DNA from: Pseudeuparius sepicola | Lineage: Eukaryota > Arthropoda > Insecta > Coleoptera > Anthribidae | Direction: 5' to 3' | NCBI GenBank assembly: GCA_963920635.1 | Contig: OY987299.1 | Coordinates: forward strand, 19,353,901 to 19,417,900 | DNA: 64,000 nucleotides | Shown here: positions 1 to 10,630 of the stretch, in pieces | Layout of the letters: every line of letters starts with the position of its first letter | Numbering within the stretch: position 1 is the first letter of the stretch | Notes under the pieces: model-generated | What the model was told of the DNA's origin: nothing | The model's input: the letters and a program-made list of their open reading frames with translations, nothing else | Database searches by the model: none | Position numbers and translations under genes: made by a program

Positions 1-76
1 AAAGAAAAATCTACTTACTTTGACGTTTTATATGGATTCCTAAAGTTTTGTCACTAAAAATTGGACCACCCTGTAT
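1..76. mobile_element. Right end of a Tc1/mariner-type element, cut by the window start
   Basis: The sequence ends GGACCACCCTG followed by TA, the standard terminus of the CAGGGTG family seen throughout the window. A related end facing the other way (GGGTGGTCCAACTTTTATG) is at about 1206. Confidence 0.5.
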
Positions 77-1341
77 ACTAATACTCGTACTTATTTTAAT
101 GTTAGTATAATCGTTGATTGAGGATTCCTCCATCGACGGTATACCTAATGTTATTGGACTTCTTCTATTAGTGGAACCATTTTCATTAGTGCAAAAAATA
201 AGTGGAACCACTAACTGAAGAATGCTGTCGATGCTTGCTGATGCTGACTTCAAAAATTAGTAGAGGAGGAGGTCCGAATATGGGCACCCCTTTTGATTTT
301 TGTTAATAATTTTTGAAGTTTTGAAAATAATAATCTGCAAATTGGTCTACTTTTAGTTTAATCAGTTACCAACACTTTGTTAAATGTTTTATTTTTAATA
401 TGTTATAGGGATCATGGTTTTTGATGTATCACACTTATTTTGCATTTCTCTGGTTTGAGTTGGAGTGTTTCGAATATGAGCCCCTAGCAAATTAAGATTA
501 AAAAATGATGTCTTACAAAGTAAGATGTATTTTATATAATAAAAAAGAAAAGTAACATATTGTTGAGAAAAAACGCACACATAAAAATCTTATTCAACAC
601 CTGAACATGCTCATGAGCCCACATCTTGCACATCCTACACTAGACCGTTGAATGAGGGAATAACTAGACCCAAACCTCACCTCTTTGATCATTTTCGTTA
701 TTGTTTACTGCCTTGATAGCTTTACCCAAAGTTATCGGAGTCGCTTTACCATATCATTGACGTTCCAGGTTTTCCTTACATTTTTAGAGGAAAACTTAAG
801 TTTCGTTCGTGGCATGGTCGAAATTTAAAAAAACCGGTAATATATGGGCCCTGCCCATATTAGCAACATTTTCCGATACAAAAAGGCACCCACGCAAATT
901 TTTTTATAGGTAAAACTCCTTGACCACAGTTTATTAGAATCATGCTATAATTACCAACAAAATCATAATACTACATTTATTATAAAGGTCTTACCTCTTA
1001 CCTTCCAAAGTTCTCACAATCCACGAATACGTTCCCAGTCACCTATTTACAATAGCGCAGGAAACAGACCTAGCGATATATCTAAAACATTTTGTCAACA
1101 AAAACAAATATTTTGAAACTTTGCACACAGATGGAGCGGGCTCCCTAAATGGTGTTCTTTAGGGGGCCCATATTGGGACCTTTTCCTCTACGTAACAAAA
1201 AAATTCTTACGGGTGGTCCAACTTTTATGTGCAAAATTTCAAGAACCTGATAGAAATCGTCAAAATAAGTTATTTATTTTTATATACACATGCAGATATC
1301 GAACTCCAAAAGGGCCTCGCACAGTACAGTTTAGACACATG
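77..1341. other. Unassigned AT-rich sequence upstream of the first visible oxidase exon
   Basis: No gene is recognised. It holds a short hairpin (112-141, CGTTGATTGAGG type) and a transposon-end fragment near 1206. It may be intron of the polyamine oxidase gene, whose 5' exon was not found. Confidence 0.4.
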
Positions 1342-2412
1342 CTTAGACGTAACTAGGGGGGCTAGGGGGGGCTTAGCCCCCCCTACATTTCTATTAGCCC
1401 CCCCTAAAATGTAAAGGATGTGCGAAGATGTGCTTCTCGTCAACAGAATAGATCTAACATTCTGACAACGCAACGTTACGCAACACGGCGAACACCGCAC
1501 GCGCCTTTTTAAATTCACCAGTTTCGACGAATCGCTTGCTCTTGCGGAATCTTGCGCCTTGTGCCCCCACAAAATCCGACTGAAATTTAAACGCGCAAGC
1601 GAGAGCGAACACACCGTGCCTGCTGCCGAGAGAAAGAGAGACGAGACGGACGTCGGAGAATGTACTTTTGCTGTGCCAGACTCCAGACTTTTATTTTGTT
1701 ATTCATCCAGTGTATTGTTGTTTCGTTATAATATGTACATATATGTAAATAATCTTGCATCACAAAATAGCAGACATTCCCAACATTTTTTCTCTGGTTT
1801 CTACTCGGAAACCTCTACTTTTTCATAATGTTTTTCTTAAATGAATTAAAGATGATTCAAAATTACCAGTAGATAGACCTATACATTATTTTTTGAAGCC
1901 CTAAAATTAACGTTTTTGGGTGTGGCACCTCAAGGGTGGTACAGGGTGATCCAGTCAGTAACGTATTTAGAAGGGCGGGACCGAACCCATTTCGGAATTT
2001 GAAAATATTCACTCCAGCTTGTAAATTTGAAGATATTGCGATTTCCCAAGACTAATTCTATGTAATTTTTCTTCAAATCTTTACAAATTTTGCCTGCGGT
2101 GCATTTTTTAGAATTATTTTAAATGCCCTTGTTTAAAAAAAAGACACAAAAATTGTCCCTCCACCACTCGAAATTAATTCCTATATACGTCACAGAAGTG
2201 ATCCAAACCCGTAGCCCCGGCCTACCATTTTACAGAATGACATGTAAAAAATATACCTTTGTAAGTAGCGTACCGACTTTCAAAATTTTCTTCTTAATGG
2301 ATTAAATAATTCCTTGTCGGGGTCCCGCATTTTTATGCGGCACCCGGCCCCGCAAAATCATGAGCCGGTCCTGATCAGCCCCCCCTAAAGATACGACCTA
2401 GTTACGTCTATG
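1342..2412. mobile_element. Non-autonomous hAT-type element, 1071 bp
   Basis: It is flanked by a perfect 8-bp duplication GACACATG (1334-1341 and 2413-2420). The ends form short inverted repeats reading C(T/A)TAGACGTAACTAG inward. Subterminal G-runs and C-runs lie at each end. No transposase reading frame is recognisable. It ends 99 bp before a polyamine oxidase exon. Confidence 0.8.
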
Positions 2413-2511
2413 GACACATGTCAAATGCTATAAATTAAAACTAATTCGGCCCGTCTACTTCCACCATTCTTCAACAACAAAACACTCGTAATATTTCCGT
2501 TCCACCCGCAG

Positions 2512-2816
2512 GCCCGGGGGCAGGATCCACTCGTGCTGGCTGGGCGACGCCATCGCCGAGATGGGCTGCCAGTACATAGAGGGCGCCTGCGTCGGCAACC
2601 CGGTGTACAACCTGGCCGCCCAGGAGGGGCTGCTGAAGCAGCCGCTGCGGCGCGCCGACCCGACGCGTGGCGTCTTCCTCACCAGCGACGGGCGCACCGT
2701 CGACACGCCGATCGCCCTCGCCGCCTACCACGTCTTCAGGCGCATCGAGGACGAGGCGGCGTCGCTGTTCACGGCCGGGTGCGGCAGGGAGCACGGCTCG
2801 CTGATGAGCTTCCTCA
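2512..2816 (+). CDS. Polyamine oxidase exon a (first visible)
   Basis: The acceptor is tccacccgcag before 2512 and the donor is GTGAGT at 2817. The exon encodes GGRIHSCWLGDAIAEMG through HGSLMSFL and ends in phase 1. Third codon positions are almost all G or C, quite unlike the following exons of the same gene. The family normally has one more upstream segment carrying the FAD-binding GxGxxG motif, which I could not find. Confidence 0.88.
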
Positions 2817-5800
2817 GTGAGTAGCCGTCCAGGTCCCGCGAGGCCTGCGATAAAGGCAGGCCGTGGCGCACAAAAATCACGTCACCATCTTAGTCCGACG
2901 TTACACGTCATTTGTCGCATAACTGAAAGCGGCAGCTTGGGTTTTGACAAGTTTTAAGTGTTTAAAGTGTTATTAAACGTCTTAGTTTATATTTTAGAAA
3001 CAAGTTTGTGTCTAGTGCGCGTGTGTCCTGGCGGAGGGCAACCGCCCAGGTGTTATTATGGCCTCTGGGTGGGAGCCGTGCCGTCCAGGAGTATTGGTGC
3101 CGCTCGCGCCGAAGCGTGAGCGCTGTAAGGGGAATTCTCCCCCCCCCCCCCCCGAATGGACAGTGGAGCCTGAGACACAGACGGGTGAACTGCTTACGGG
3201 AGATCCGCGAGCTCAGACGGTCCGGGTGGCTGGAAGCCGTTCCCGTTGACCACGTTCGGGTTTGTGTATTTTGTATTCACCATTCACCTTGTGCGAAATA
3301 AATCAGTGTTGTAACGTACTCGAGGATTTTCGTTGTCGACCCACGCCCTGATACGGTTCCTATTCGGCCTTTCACGCTGTCGATCAACTGGGACCTCGTC
3401 AATATTTACAGTATACTGAGGTGACTTTTCATTTTTATTTCGTAAAAAATTACCTAAATACCAAATATTGGGTCTGTTCATCTTATATTTATACATATTA
3501 CAAAAGTCAGGAAGAAAATGTCACCATAACAACATTTGCTTTGCCTCGGGATGAAAATTTGCGCCAAAAATGGATTCGTCAAATTCCAACTGAGATTTAA
3601 TTTCTAAAAAACCCTTAAGTATGTGTGGCAACACATTTTCAAGAAAGTGAAACAATTCAAGTGGAGAAATGTGTTGTGGGGGGAAAATACCTATAGAGAA
3701 TATCACCTAAGCTAAAGGAAGGTGCTGTCCCAACAATTTTTGAGAATGTGCCAAAATATTTGAGTGCAATGCCGTTTAACTCTCAGCCCAAAACAGCTGA
3801 GGCAGGTTGAAAATTTTGAAAAAACAATTAGAGAAAGCCTGGATGCACAAAACCAATAATGTAATAGATGAAGAAAACTCACCAAATTGTTACGAAATTT
3901 GTTTTTCTACTTATCTCCAAAAATGCCTTTTATTATATAAGTTGGTCACGTGACTACGCGATTATGCGTTAGCGCCATGGCCTGCCTTTGTCGTTAGCCT
4001 CGCAGGTCCCTAATATAAGGTGTCGTCACGGATGTATTTTAGCGTGTCCCGTTTTCGACACTTTTGCAGGCTATCTCCCTTATTTTTAGAGATAGAAACT
4101 TGCGGTTTTCGTGACACTGTGCTACTTTTTTATGAAACGAAAGATGCCTCAAACAAAATTTTCATAGCCACCTTCGTTTTTAAGATACAGGGCGAAATTG
4201 AAAATTGGTGGTTTTGAGTAGTCCCTGTAACTCGTTTACCTTTTCACATATAGATAAAGTAGAAAGGCGGTTTTGTATAACTTTTTCTGTAGAATCCAAT
4301 GGCGTAGTCAGGTTTTTGCAAGCTTTAGCTATTTCGTAGATATAAAGGAAACTTGTGTTTTTTTAAATGGAACACCCTATATTTGTATAGATATTTTTTG
4401 AATTCGGCTTGTTTTTAGATTTTCAGAAATACATAATAGTATATACTTATTTTAAAAAATAAACGAAATAATTACAAATTATTTCTCAAATTGTATGCGT
4501 GTAAGTTTTAAGTAGGCCTTGAAATAAAGGAACAATATCAACAACAAAAATTCAACTTTTCTATAAAACTGCTGAAAATAAATATTAGTTAAGTGGCCCG
4601 CCCAAATGAATGTTATCTAGTTGCAAAAAAGTAGATGCCGTTCAGCATCTCCAGGATGTAAATGTTGGCCAATTTTTATTTTATGGGGTTTGAGTGCTAA
4701 TATGTTTTTTTAATATCAATTCTTCGTTACTCCAACTTTTTTCTCAAAAGCCCTACACGATGTTGAAGGAGTTTCGTCTCAAGGCCTAAAACTAACCTCG
4801 TCAATTGCGCGAATATCTTTATAGTAGGATTTTGGCCTCGGCTGTGTTAAAGAACCAAAATTAATTAAATTATGTTTTATAATAGAAAATCTATCGGGAA
4901 AAGGTTGCCTTCTCTCCGAATATCTAAAATAAGAAGCCGTGGTGTAAAAACTGAAGACAGACAATTGAGGCGATAATAAAATAATATAATAAGTTAATTA
5001 ACAATGTAGTAGGTGTTAAAATAGAGTCCGCTGGCCTTATTCGATTCCATATAGCCATATCGTTGGGTACAACAATATCATACTTTTCAAAATGCTGATA
5101 AACTCTCATTTCGGCTATTTTTCACAAAGGAAAGCACAATTATATAACAAACTTAAAACCATGTAATCAGAATTAATGCAATTAATGCAAAATATAATAT
5201 TGTTTTATATGGAATTAATTCGTTTGTTGTTTAAAATAAGTATATACTATTATATATATTGCTGAAAAGCTGAAAACCAGCGGAATTCAAATATCTATAC
5301 GAACACAGGGTGTTCCATTAAAAAAAAACAGAAGTTTGTTTTATATCTCCGAAATGGATAAAGCTATCAAAAATCTGATTACGCCACTGGATTCTACAGA
5401 AAAAGTTATATGAAACCGCGTGTTTACTTTTTCTCTATGTGGAAAGGCAACTGGGATAGCCAAAAACTGCCCATTTACAATTTCGCCCTGTATTTTAAAA
5501 ACGCAGGTGGCTATGAAATTTTTTTTGAGGCATCTTTCATTTCATAAAAAAGTAGCACAGTGTCGCGAAAACTGCAAGTCTCTATCTCTGCAAAAGTGTG
5601 GAAAACGTGACACTCTGTACAGGGTACTGCAGTGAGGAGGAAAACCATCTATTTGAGGGCTTTACAAATCGTAATATTTAAGATTTTTTCATCCTTCTGG
5701 CAGACTATCCAAAAAATTCGTTAAAATTTAAGCTTTCGGTGCATCTTTTGATCAGGCCTGTACCTCAAACCATTGAGAAGTTACGATCTGTCGAATATCG

Positions 5801-8800
5801 AGTATTTTGTCACAAACATTATTACAGGTACGTGCCGGATAGCATGTTTCTGCGATGCCTAAATGTTAGGAATAATTCAAGAAATGTTAAATCCAATACA
5901 TTGAACCAGATAAGGTGAATATTGCGTAATGAATATTTTTTTCAGAACAGTACTAGGTATATTATGTACAGGGTCTTCCCGTATATTTTGACCCACCCCT
6001 AGAGCCTCTATTTTTCGAGTTAGAAAAAAATTACTTAAATGAAAGTTGTAGGGTACTAAGGTGTATTGTCCCAAAAATAATGGATTGACAGGAATGCCCT
6101 TGCCTAAGTTGAAATGTTTTTCCATGGCAACCTTGATTAAATATAAAGATCGTATTTATCTGCAATTTGGAATATCATGCGAATGCTTAAAGCAAACATA
6201 TAACATATTTATATTGTTGGAATCGGAAAAATGCGTGCAATTCAAAAATCCGCAAATATACAGGGTGTTCCATTAAAAAAAGTAAGTTTATATTTTTTCA
6301 TAAATTTGTGACGCTCATTTGTTTTATCTAGTAACAGGTCCTAGCGGTTCAGAAAAAACCCTACAACTTTCATTTAAGTAATTTTTTTCTAACTCGAAAA
6401 ATATAGGCTCTAGGGGTGGGTCAAAATATACGGGAACACCCTCTACATTACAAAACTTTATTAATTTGATGTTATTTTAAACCATTTCGATAGTGATAAA
6501 CTTGTTTCTTAATAGTTTTGTATTTTTATTAGCTAACGCTATACTCCTGTTTTATTTGTTATATGAAGAGTTTTATTTATTTTGCTCGCCACTGAATTCC
6601 CTTCAATAGATGTTCAGATGTTGAGATCAATCTAACTTTTACAACGGTACTGCCACCAAGACTCTGTCGTCTTTCCTGAAGGACAAATACATATGTGGAA
6701 CTAAGTCCTTCCAGGAGGTCCTAGGATCCCGTGCAAATGTAGACACTTCCAGAAGAGCTTCCTGCAGGACAACTCCTTGTACGTTCTATCATTAAAGGAA
6801 CGAAACCAGCCAAATCAGTCATCAGTATAGTATGAGCAACATAACAGCCACCTAAAATTTCCCAGGCGAGGTTTCTAAAACAATTAATTTCGATTTAAAG
6901 AGAATGGCGTCATAAAACGGATATCAATCGATCCGCAAACAACTGATCTCAGTTGTTTGCATCTGTTCAGAAAATAGTACAACATCTTCCTAAATAAAAA
7001 AAGGCTTTTTACATGGAACATAAAATTCAGAAAAAAACGCTCTATAAGCATTTGGATGGTTGGGCATGCATTCAGTTTTGATTGTTCCATCTTTGTAATA
7101 TATGAAATCTAACTAACAAATTCGGTATGAGTTGATCGCACTATCCATTTTTTTTTTTGTTACAGGCATACGAATTCAACAAGAACTACAAAAATTCCCC
7201 GAAGATCAACGATACGATGCGTCCAGAATCATGTACGGAATGACCAACATGTTGAGAGTTCGTCTTGGCGACGACCTGAACCAGATCAGCGCCGACCACT
7301 ACGGAAGCTACATCCGCATTCCTGGTGGAAACGTTGGTGTGCCCTTAGGATTTGTGGGTGCGCAGTATATCCATCAATAAAAAGTTTTGACGCGATCTAA
7401 CCAATATCTCCAATAAATTCTAGGTGTTTTGTCGCCACTAATGAAGGAATTGCCAGAATGCAGTCTAAAATTCGGCAAGCCCGTTGGTCTGATCAGATGG
7501 GGAGCCGTCCAGAGCCGCAACAAGGGCCCCAGGGCTGTGGTGCAATGTTGCGATGGCGACGAATACTGCGCAGATTACGTAGTAGTGACTGTGTCTCTCG
7601 GCGTGTTAAAAGAACACGCCGACAAGATGTTCTGCCCGGCTTTGCCTTCCAACAAAGCGGACGCCATAAACAATCTAGGTGAAAAATCCACAAAGAAATT
7701 ACATGTCAGATTAAAGACTGATTTATACAGGGTGTAACTAAACTGATGGTCAAAAATGAAACCATATATTATATTCTTGGAGTCAAAATAAGGGCACTTC
7801 TTTATATATTTTTTTCTCCTACGAGCCATAATTTTTTTTTACAGAGCGTAGAAATTTAGAGAAAAATACACATATTTCTTAGTATCTCTAGAAGTATACG
7901 AAATATTTTCTTCAAACTTGGCGTGTCACATGAGCGGATGAGCTGTCAAATTTAAGGTTCATATGAAGCTTCTGAGGCCCCCAGTTGCGGAGATACAGGG
8001 TTTTATTAAAATTAATTAGTTCAGAAAAATATGAATACCCTGTATAATCGCATTTTTTAAATACAATGGTTCACAAAAAGTATAGTATTTTTTCATATTC
8101 TTAGCTGTTTCTTAATTATTTTCAAAGAACGGCAATGCTGCAATAAACAAGTCATTTTAAGAATAAATCGAATAATCTGTGGATGTCAATTAAACTTGTC
8201 ATTATTTGAATCCTTTGGCTGCCAACTTTGCACTTTAGTATCAATATTTTAAAAAATGATATTTTCATTCGAAGAATTGACTGATATGCACTTTTGCTAT
8301 GGACTTGCCAATGGCAATAATAAACCTGCGGAAACGAGTATTGAAAGAGACGGCGGTCATTTCGAACATTTAATAATTTAATTTTCTAATAGCATTACGT
8401 TTTTTTTATTATCGTTTTTGCTTTTGTATTTTATTAAATAAAGTTTAATTGACATCCACAAATTCCTAGATTTGTTCTTAAAGTGACTATTGTTCATTGC
8501 AGCGTTGCCGTTCTTTGAAAATAATTAAGAAACGGCTGCGAATATGAAAAAATACTAAGAGATACTTTTTGTTAACTATTCTATTCACCACTCAAAACAA
8601 ATTTAAAAAATGCGATTATACAGGGTATTCATATTTTTCTGAAACAATTAATTTTAATAACACCCTGTATCTCCGCAACTGGGAGCCTCAGAAGCTTCAT
8701 GTCAATCTTAAGTTTGACGGCTCATCTGCTCATGTGACACGCCAAGTTTGAAGAAAATATCTCGTATACTTCTAGAGATACTAAGAAATATGTGTATTTT

Positions 8801-9672
8801 TCTCCAAACTTCTACGCTCTGTATAAAAAAAACTATGGCCCGTAGGAGAAAAAAATATATGAAGAAGTACCCTTATTTCGACTCCAGGAATACGTGGTTT
8901 CATTTTTGACCATCAGTTCGGTTACACCCTGTATACGAATTGAATTCCTGCAGGTTATGGAAATGTCGATAAGGTGTTCCTTGACTACGACAAGCCCTTC
9001 TGGGTGTGGTCAGATGGAGGTATAAAGTTCGCCTGGTCCCCGGACGAGTTGGCCCACCGAACAGATTGGACAAAGGGACTAAGTGCTATTGAAGAAGTTG
9101 AGGGCAGTAAGCACGTGCTCTGTGCTTACATATCTGGCCCCGAAGCCGTAGTCATGGAGCACGCCACCGACGAAGAAGTAGCTGAAGGTAATTTTGTTTC
9201 ATTCGCAGTCGATGCGTTTATTTGTCTGTCGTTTCAGGGATAACAAGAGTTCTAAGGCAGTTCACAGGAGACGCGTCTTTACCATATCCGTCCACTATTC
9301 TGAGGTCCAAGTGGGCCTCCGACCCTTATTTCTGCGGTTCGTACAGCTACATGAACATGAACTCGAACATTGGTCACCAGTGTGATCTGAGTTGTCCGGT
9401 GCCTGGTTCTTGCGAGCCCATTCCGCCTATCTTGCTGTTTGCCGGAGAAGCTACATGCTCAGGTATGGGAAAATAATTTACTAGGTCATGTTAAAAGCGC
9501 CATGTTTGTAAGTACCAGTGTTACCAGAAGAGTCGGGTTTCTCCTCTTAATTTTAAACTGGTTTTCAGGTCACCACTCAACGGTGCACGGAGCAAGATTG
9601 AGTGGAATTCGAGAAGCGGAAAGGATAATACAGCTCACCAAGAAATATGGAGGACCACCACCGAAAGTATAA
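2512..9672 (+). CDS. Polyamine oxidase-like flavin amine oxidase, 5'-partial, six exons
   Basis: Join 2512-2816, 7166-7357, 7424-7678, 8954-9187, 9238-9462 and 9569-9672 (1315 nt, about 438 residues). The product is an FAD-dependent amine oxidase of the spermine oxidase/N1-acetylpolyamine oxidase family, which oxidises polyamines to an aldehyde, a shorter amine and H2O2. Seen: a GGRI motif at the start of the first visible exon; an acidic-glycine segment (AIAEMGCQYIEGACVGNPVY); the central PGGNVGVPLGF block; a C-terminal FAD-binding block (FAGEAT, then HHSTVHGARLSG). Every visible junction is phase 1 and has GT-AG ends. The N-terminal GxGxxG nucleotide-binding exon is not seen in 1-2511, so the gene is 5'-partial here. 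The C-terminus (PPPKV) is not a peroxisomal SKL-type signal. Spermine versus acetylpolyamine preference cannot be decided from this sequence. Confidence 0.88.
2838..4003. mobile_element. Non-autonomous TIR element, copy 1 (1166 bp, 7-bp TSD)
   Basis: It is flanked by AGGTCCC (2831-2837 and 4004-4010). The ends are imperfect inverted repeats of about 35 bp (GCGAGGCC...AAAGGCAGGCC.TGGCGC). The interior is partly GC-rich with a long C-run near 3141-3154. A diverged copy is at 17081-18048; copy 1 carries about 200 bp more. No transposase is visible and the superfamily is uncertain; 7-bp duplications are unusual. It begins 21 bp after the end of oxidase exon a. Confidence 0.8.
4025..5632. mobile_element. 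Foldback element with ~400-bp inverted arms
   Basis: Arms 4025-4425 and 5258-5632 are inverted copies, for example AGATGCCTCAAACAAAAT against its complement near 5520. The CAGGGTG-like motifs lie inside the arms (near 4372 and 5306). The loop of about 830 bp has no recognised gene. It lies in the large polyamine oxidase intron. Confidence 0.65.
5633..5968. other. Intron sequence, nothing recognised
   Basis: AT-rich intron of the polyamine oxidase gene without a repeat boundary or reading frame I can support. Confidence 0.5.
5969..6443. mobile_element. Tc1/mariner-type MITE with CAGGG ends
   Basis: The terminal repeats read inward from CAGGGTCTTCCCGTATATTT and match the complement at 6360-6443. 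They are TA-flanked, and the arms are about 90 bp. An internal CAGGGTGTTCC motif at about 6260 suggests a second element end inside it. Confidence 0.7.
6444..7165. other. Intron remainder before oxidase exon b
   Basis: No gene or bounded repeat is recognised. It includes a short palindrome ACAACTGATCTCAGTTGT near 6938-6955. Confidence 0.5.
7166..7357 (+). CDS. Polyamine oxidase exon b
   Basis: The acceptor is tttgttacag. The exon starts by completing a phase-1 codon and encodes IRIQQELQKFPEDQRYDAS to PGGNVGVPLGFV. The donor is GTGCGC at 7358. The following intron is only 66 bp. Confidence 0.9.
7424..7678 (+). CDS. Polyamine oxidase exon c
   Basis: The acceptor is aaattctag. The exon encodes VLSPLMKELPECSLKFG to KADAINNLG, including the strand that leads into the substrate-binding domain (YVVVTVSLGVLKEHA, the conserved 'VSLGVLK' of this family). 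The donor is GTGAAA at 7679. Transposon insertion 7728-8931 begins 50 bp downstream. Confidence 0.92.
7728..8931. mobile_element. Internally deleted long-TIR Tc1/mariner element (1204 bp)
   Basis: It starts CAGGGTGTAACTAAACTGAT after TA and ends with the inverted equivalent before TA. Inverted arms of roughly 450 bp surround a short coding remnant (8256-8381). It occupies almost the whole oxidase intron 7679-8953; without it the intron would be about 70 bp. Confidence 0.85.
8256..8381 (+). pseudogene. Mini-ORF: transposase N-terminus fused to C-terminal tail
   Basis: The 41-codon frame starts MIFSFEELTDMHFCYGLANG, like the N-terminal helix-turn-helix (DUF4817) region of the full transposase at 11438-12523. 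It ends DGGHFEHLII, like that transposase's C-terminal tail. The whole catalytic region is missing. The frame is uninterrupted, so a small DNA-binding peptide is conceivable, but expression is unproven. Confidence 0.6.
8954..9187 (+). CDS. Polyamine oxidase exon d
   Basis: The acceptor is ttcctgcag. The exon encodes YGNVDKVFLDYDKPFWVW to ATDEEVAE, the usual 'G..DKIFL.F..PFW' segment of spermine and polyamine oxidases. The donor is GTAATT at 9188, followed by a 50-bp intron. Confidence 0.92.
9238..9462 (+). CDS. Polyamine oxidase exon e
   Basis: The acceptor is gtcgtttcag. The exon encodes ITRVLRQFTGDASLPYPS, a WASDPYFCGSYSYM segment and the FAD-contacting FAGEATCSG. The donor is GTATGG at 9463. 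Confidence 0.92.
9569..9672 (+). CDS. Polyamine oxidase terminal exon
   Basis: The acceptor is ggttttcag. The exon encodes HHSTVHGARLSGIREAERII and ends GGPPPKV with TAA at 9670-9672. The HSTVHGA..SG motif is the C-terminal FAD-binding element of the amine oxidase family. Confidence 0.93.
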
Positions 9673-9783
9673 ATCAATGTCTGCCTTGCCGAATAATATA
9701 TTTAAGCGTCAACTTATTGTAAACATGTTTGGTCCAATTATGGTTTTCAGATTTAAATACTCTCTTTACAAATAACAATGATA

Positions 9784-9797
9784 AATAAATAAATAAA
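9784..9797 (+). promoter_or_regulatory. Poly(A) signals of the polyamine oxidase gene
   Basis: Three overlapping AATAAA hexamers lie 112-125 nt after the stop codon, a normal 3'UTR distance for an insect mRNA. Confidence 0.6.
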
Positions 9798-10088
9798 AAT
9801 CTACAATGAAACAACACTCAAGTGGCATTCTATTATGTGCTCTGGAATTTAGTTTTTTTTTTCATAGATTGCTCCTTGAGTTTTAAACAATAGGTACCAT
9901 TAAAATACTTGAGTTTATATTATCCTAACATCATTGTCTTTATAGATTGCATTAGGTTTAATATCCCGATACCATAGCATTGCCAGATATCTTACATTGG
10001 TAACAATAAATCTAAATCTGATAAGTACACAGTATTAGAGATCACAACAGAATCAAATGCGAGCGCATAATATAATCAGCGAATATTG

Positions 10089-10177
10089 ATAACCATAGAA
10101 GGGTCACTTGGCGACGGCACTTTATAACCTCAGCGACTGCCCGAGCCGTATTCCGCAAGTGAACTTTCTATGGTTAT
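10089..10177. ncRNA. 89-nt hairpin between the convergent genes (3'UTR structure or miRNA-like)
   Basis: ATAACCATAGAA (10089-10100) pairs perfectly with 10166-10177. The stem continues through (G)TCACTTG/CAAGTGA and ACGGC/GCCGT, leaving a loop of about 26 nt. The size and shape resemble an animal pre-miRNA, but a tiny MITE or a Ddc 3'UTR fold are equally possible. Confidence 0.4.
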
Positions 10178-10205
10178 ACGTATTCGGTGGTAAAATTTTA
10201 TCTCC

Positions 10206-10630
10206 CTAATTATTCTGTTTCTTGGACAAAAATTCATCAGCAGTAGCCTTGATTTCCTTCCAAGACACGTCTATATCTTCCTTCTCCGTAAATCGAGAAC
10301 ATATTGCTAACCTCAAGAAGTATGTATCCCCAATTTTGGACGGGACTAAATGAATTACACCTCTGCCATTCAGTTTCCTTAAGAAAGCTTCGTTGTCTTC
10401 ATTGGTACCTTTCAGTCTGAAGCAGACCAGACCCATGATGACTTCAGCGGTGATTTCGAATCGATCATCGCTCTTGACGTGTGATTCGAAGTAGTGCGCA
10501 AGTTCTATCTGTTTTTGGATGTGCTTTTGAATATTTTCGACGCCGTAGAGACGCAGGACGAACCAAATTTTCAGAGCACGGAACCGTCTGCCAAGTGGGA
10601 TCTGCCAGTGGCGGTAGTCTGGCGCAGAAC
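10206..10630 (-). CDS. Ddc: Ddc coding exon 8 (terminal)
   Basis: The exon encodes [20 protein letters not shown] to the C-terminus [11 protein letters not shown] with TAG at 10206-10208. The acceptor is attgttttacag. An ATTAAA on the - strand (9962-9957) is the only plausible poly(A) signal I see, about 245 nt past the stop. If it is used, the hairpin at 10089-10177 lies in the Ddc 3'UTR. Confidence 0.95.

Noticed and set aside
1559..1828. Open frame inside the hAT element at 1342-2412
   Set aside because: No transposase motif and no splice signals; treated as chance.
3008..3301. Open frames of 60-100 codons in the GC-rich part of the TIR element
   Set aside because: They span the poly-C run, differ in frame between the two copies and resemble no protein.
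2838..4003. Reading the element as a solo LTR of a retrotransposon (AATAAA-like signal, GC-rich U3-like part)
   Set aside because: It lacks TG...CA ends, has inverted terminal repeats and a 7-bp target duplication, and the second copy shows the same inverted ends.
2512..9672. Two separate genes (exon a versus exons b-f) because of the composition jump
   Set aside because: Splice phase joins exactly and the encoded protein runs on continuously in the order expected for the family.
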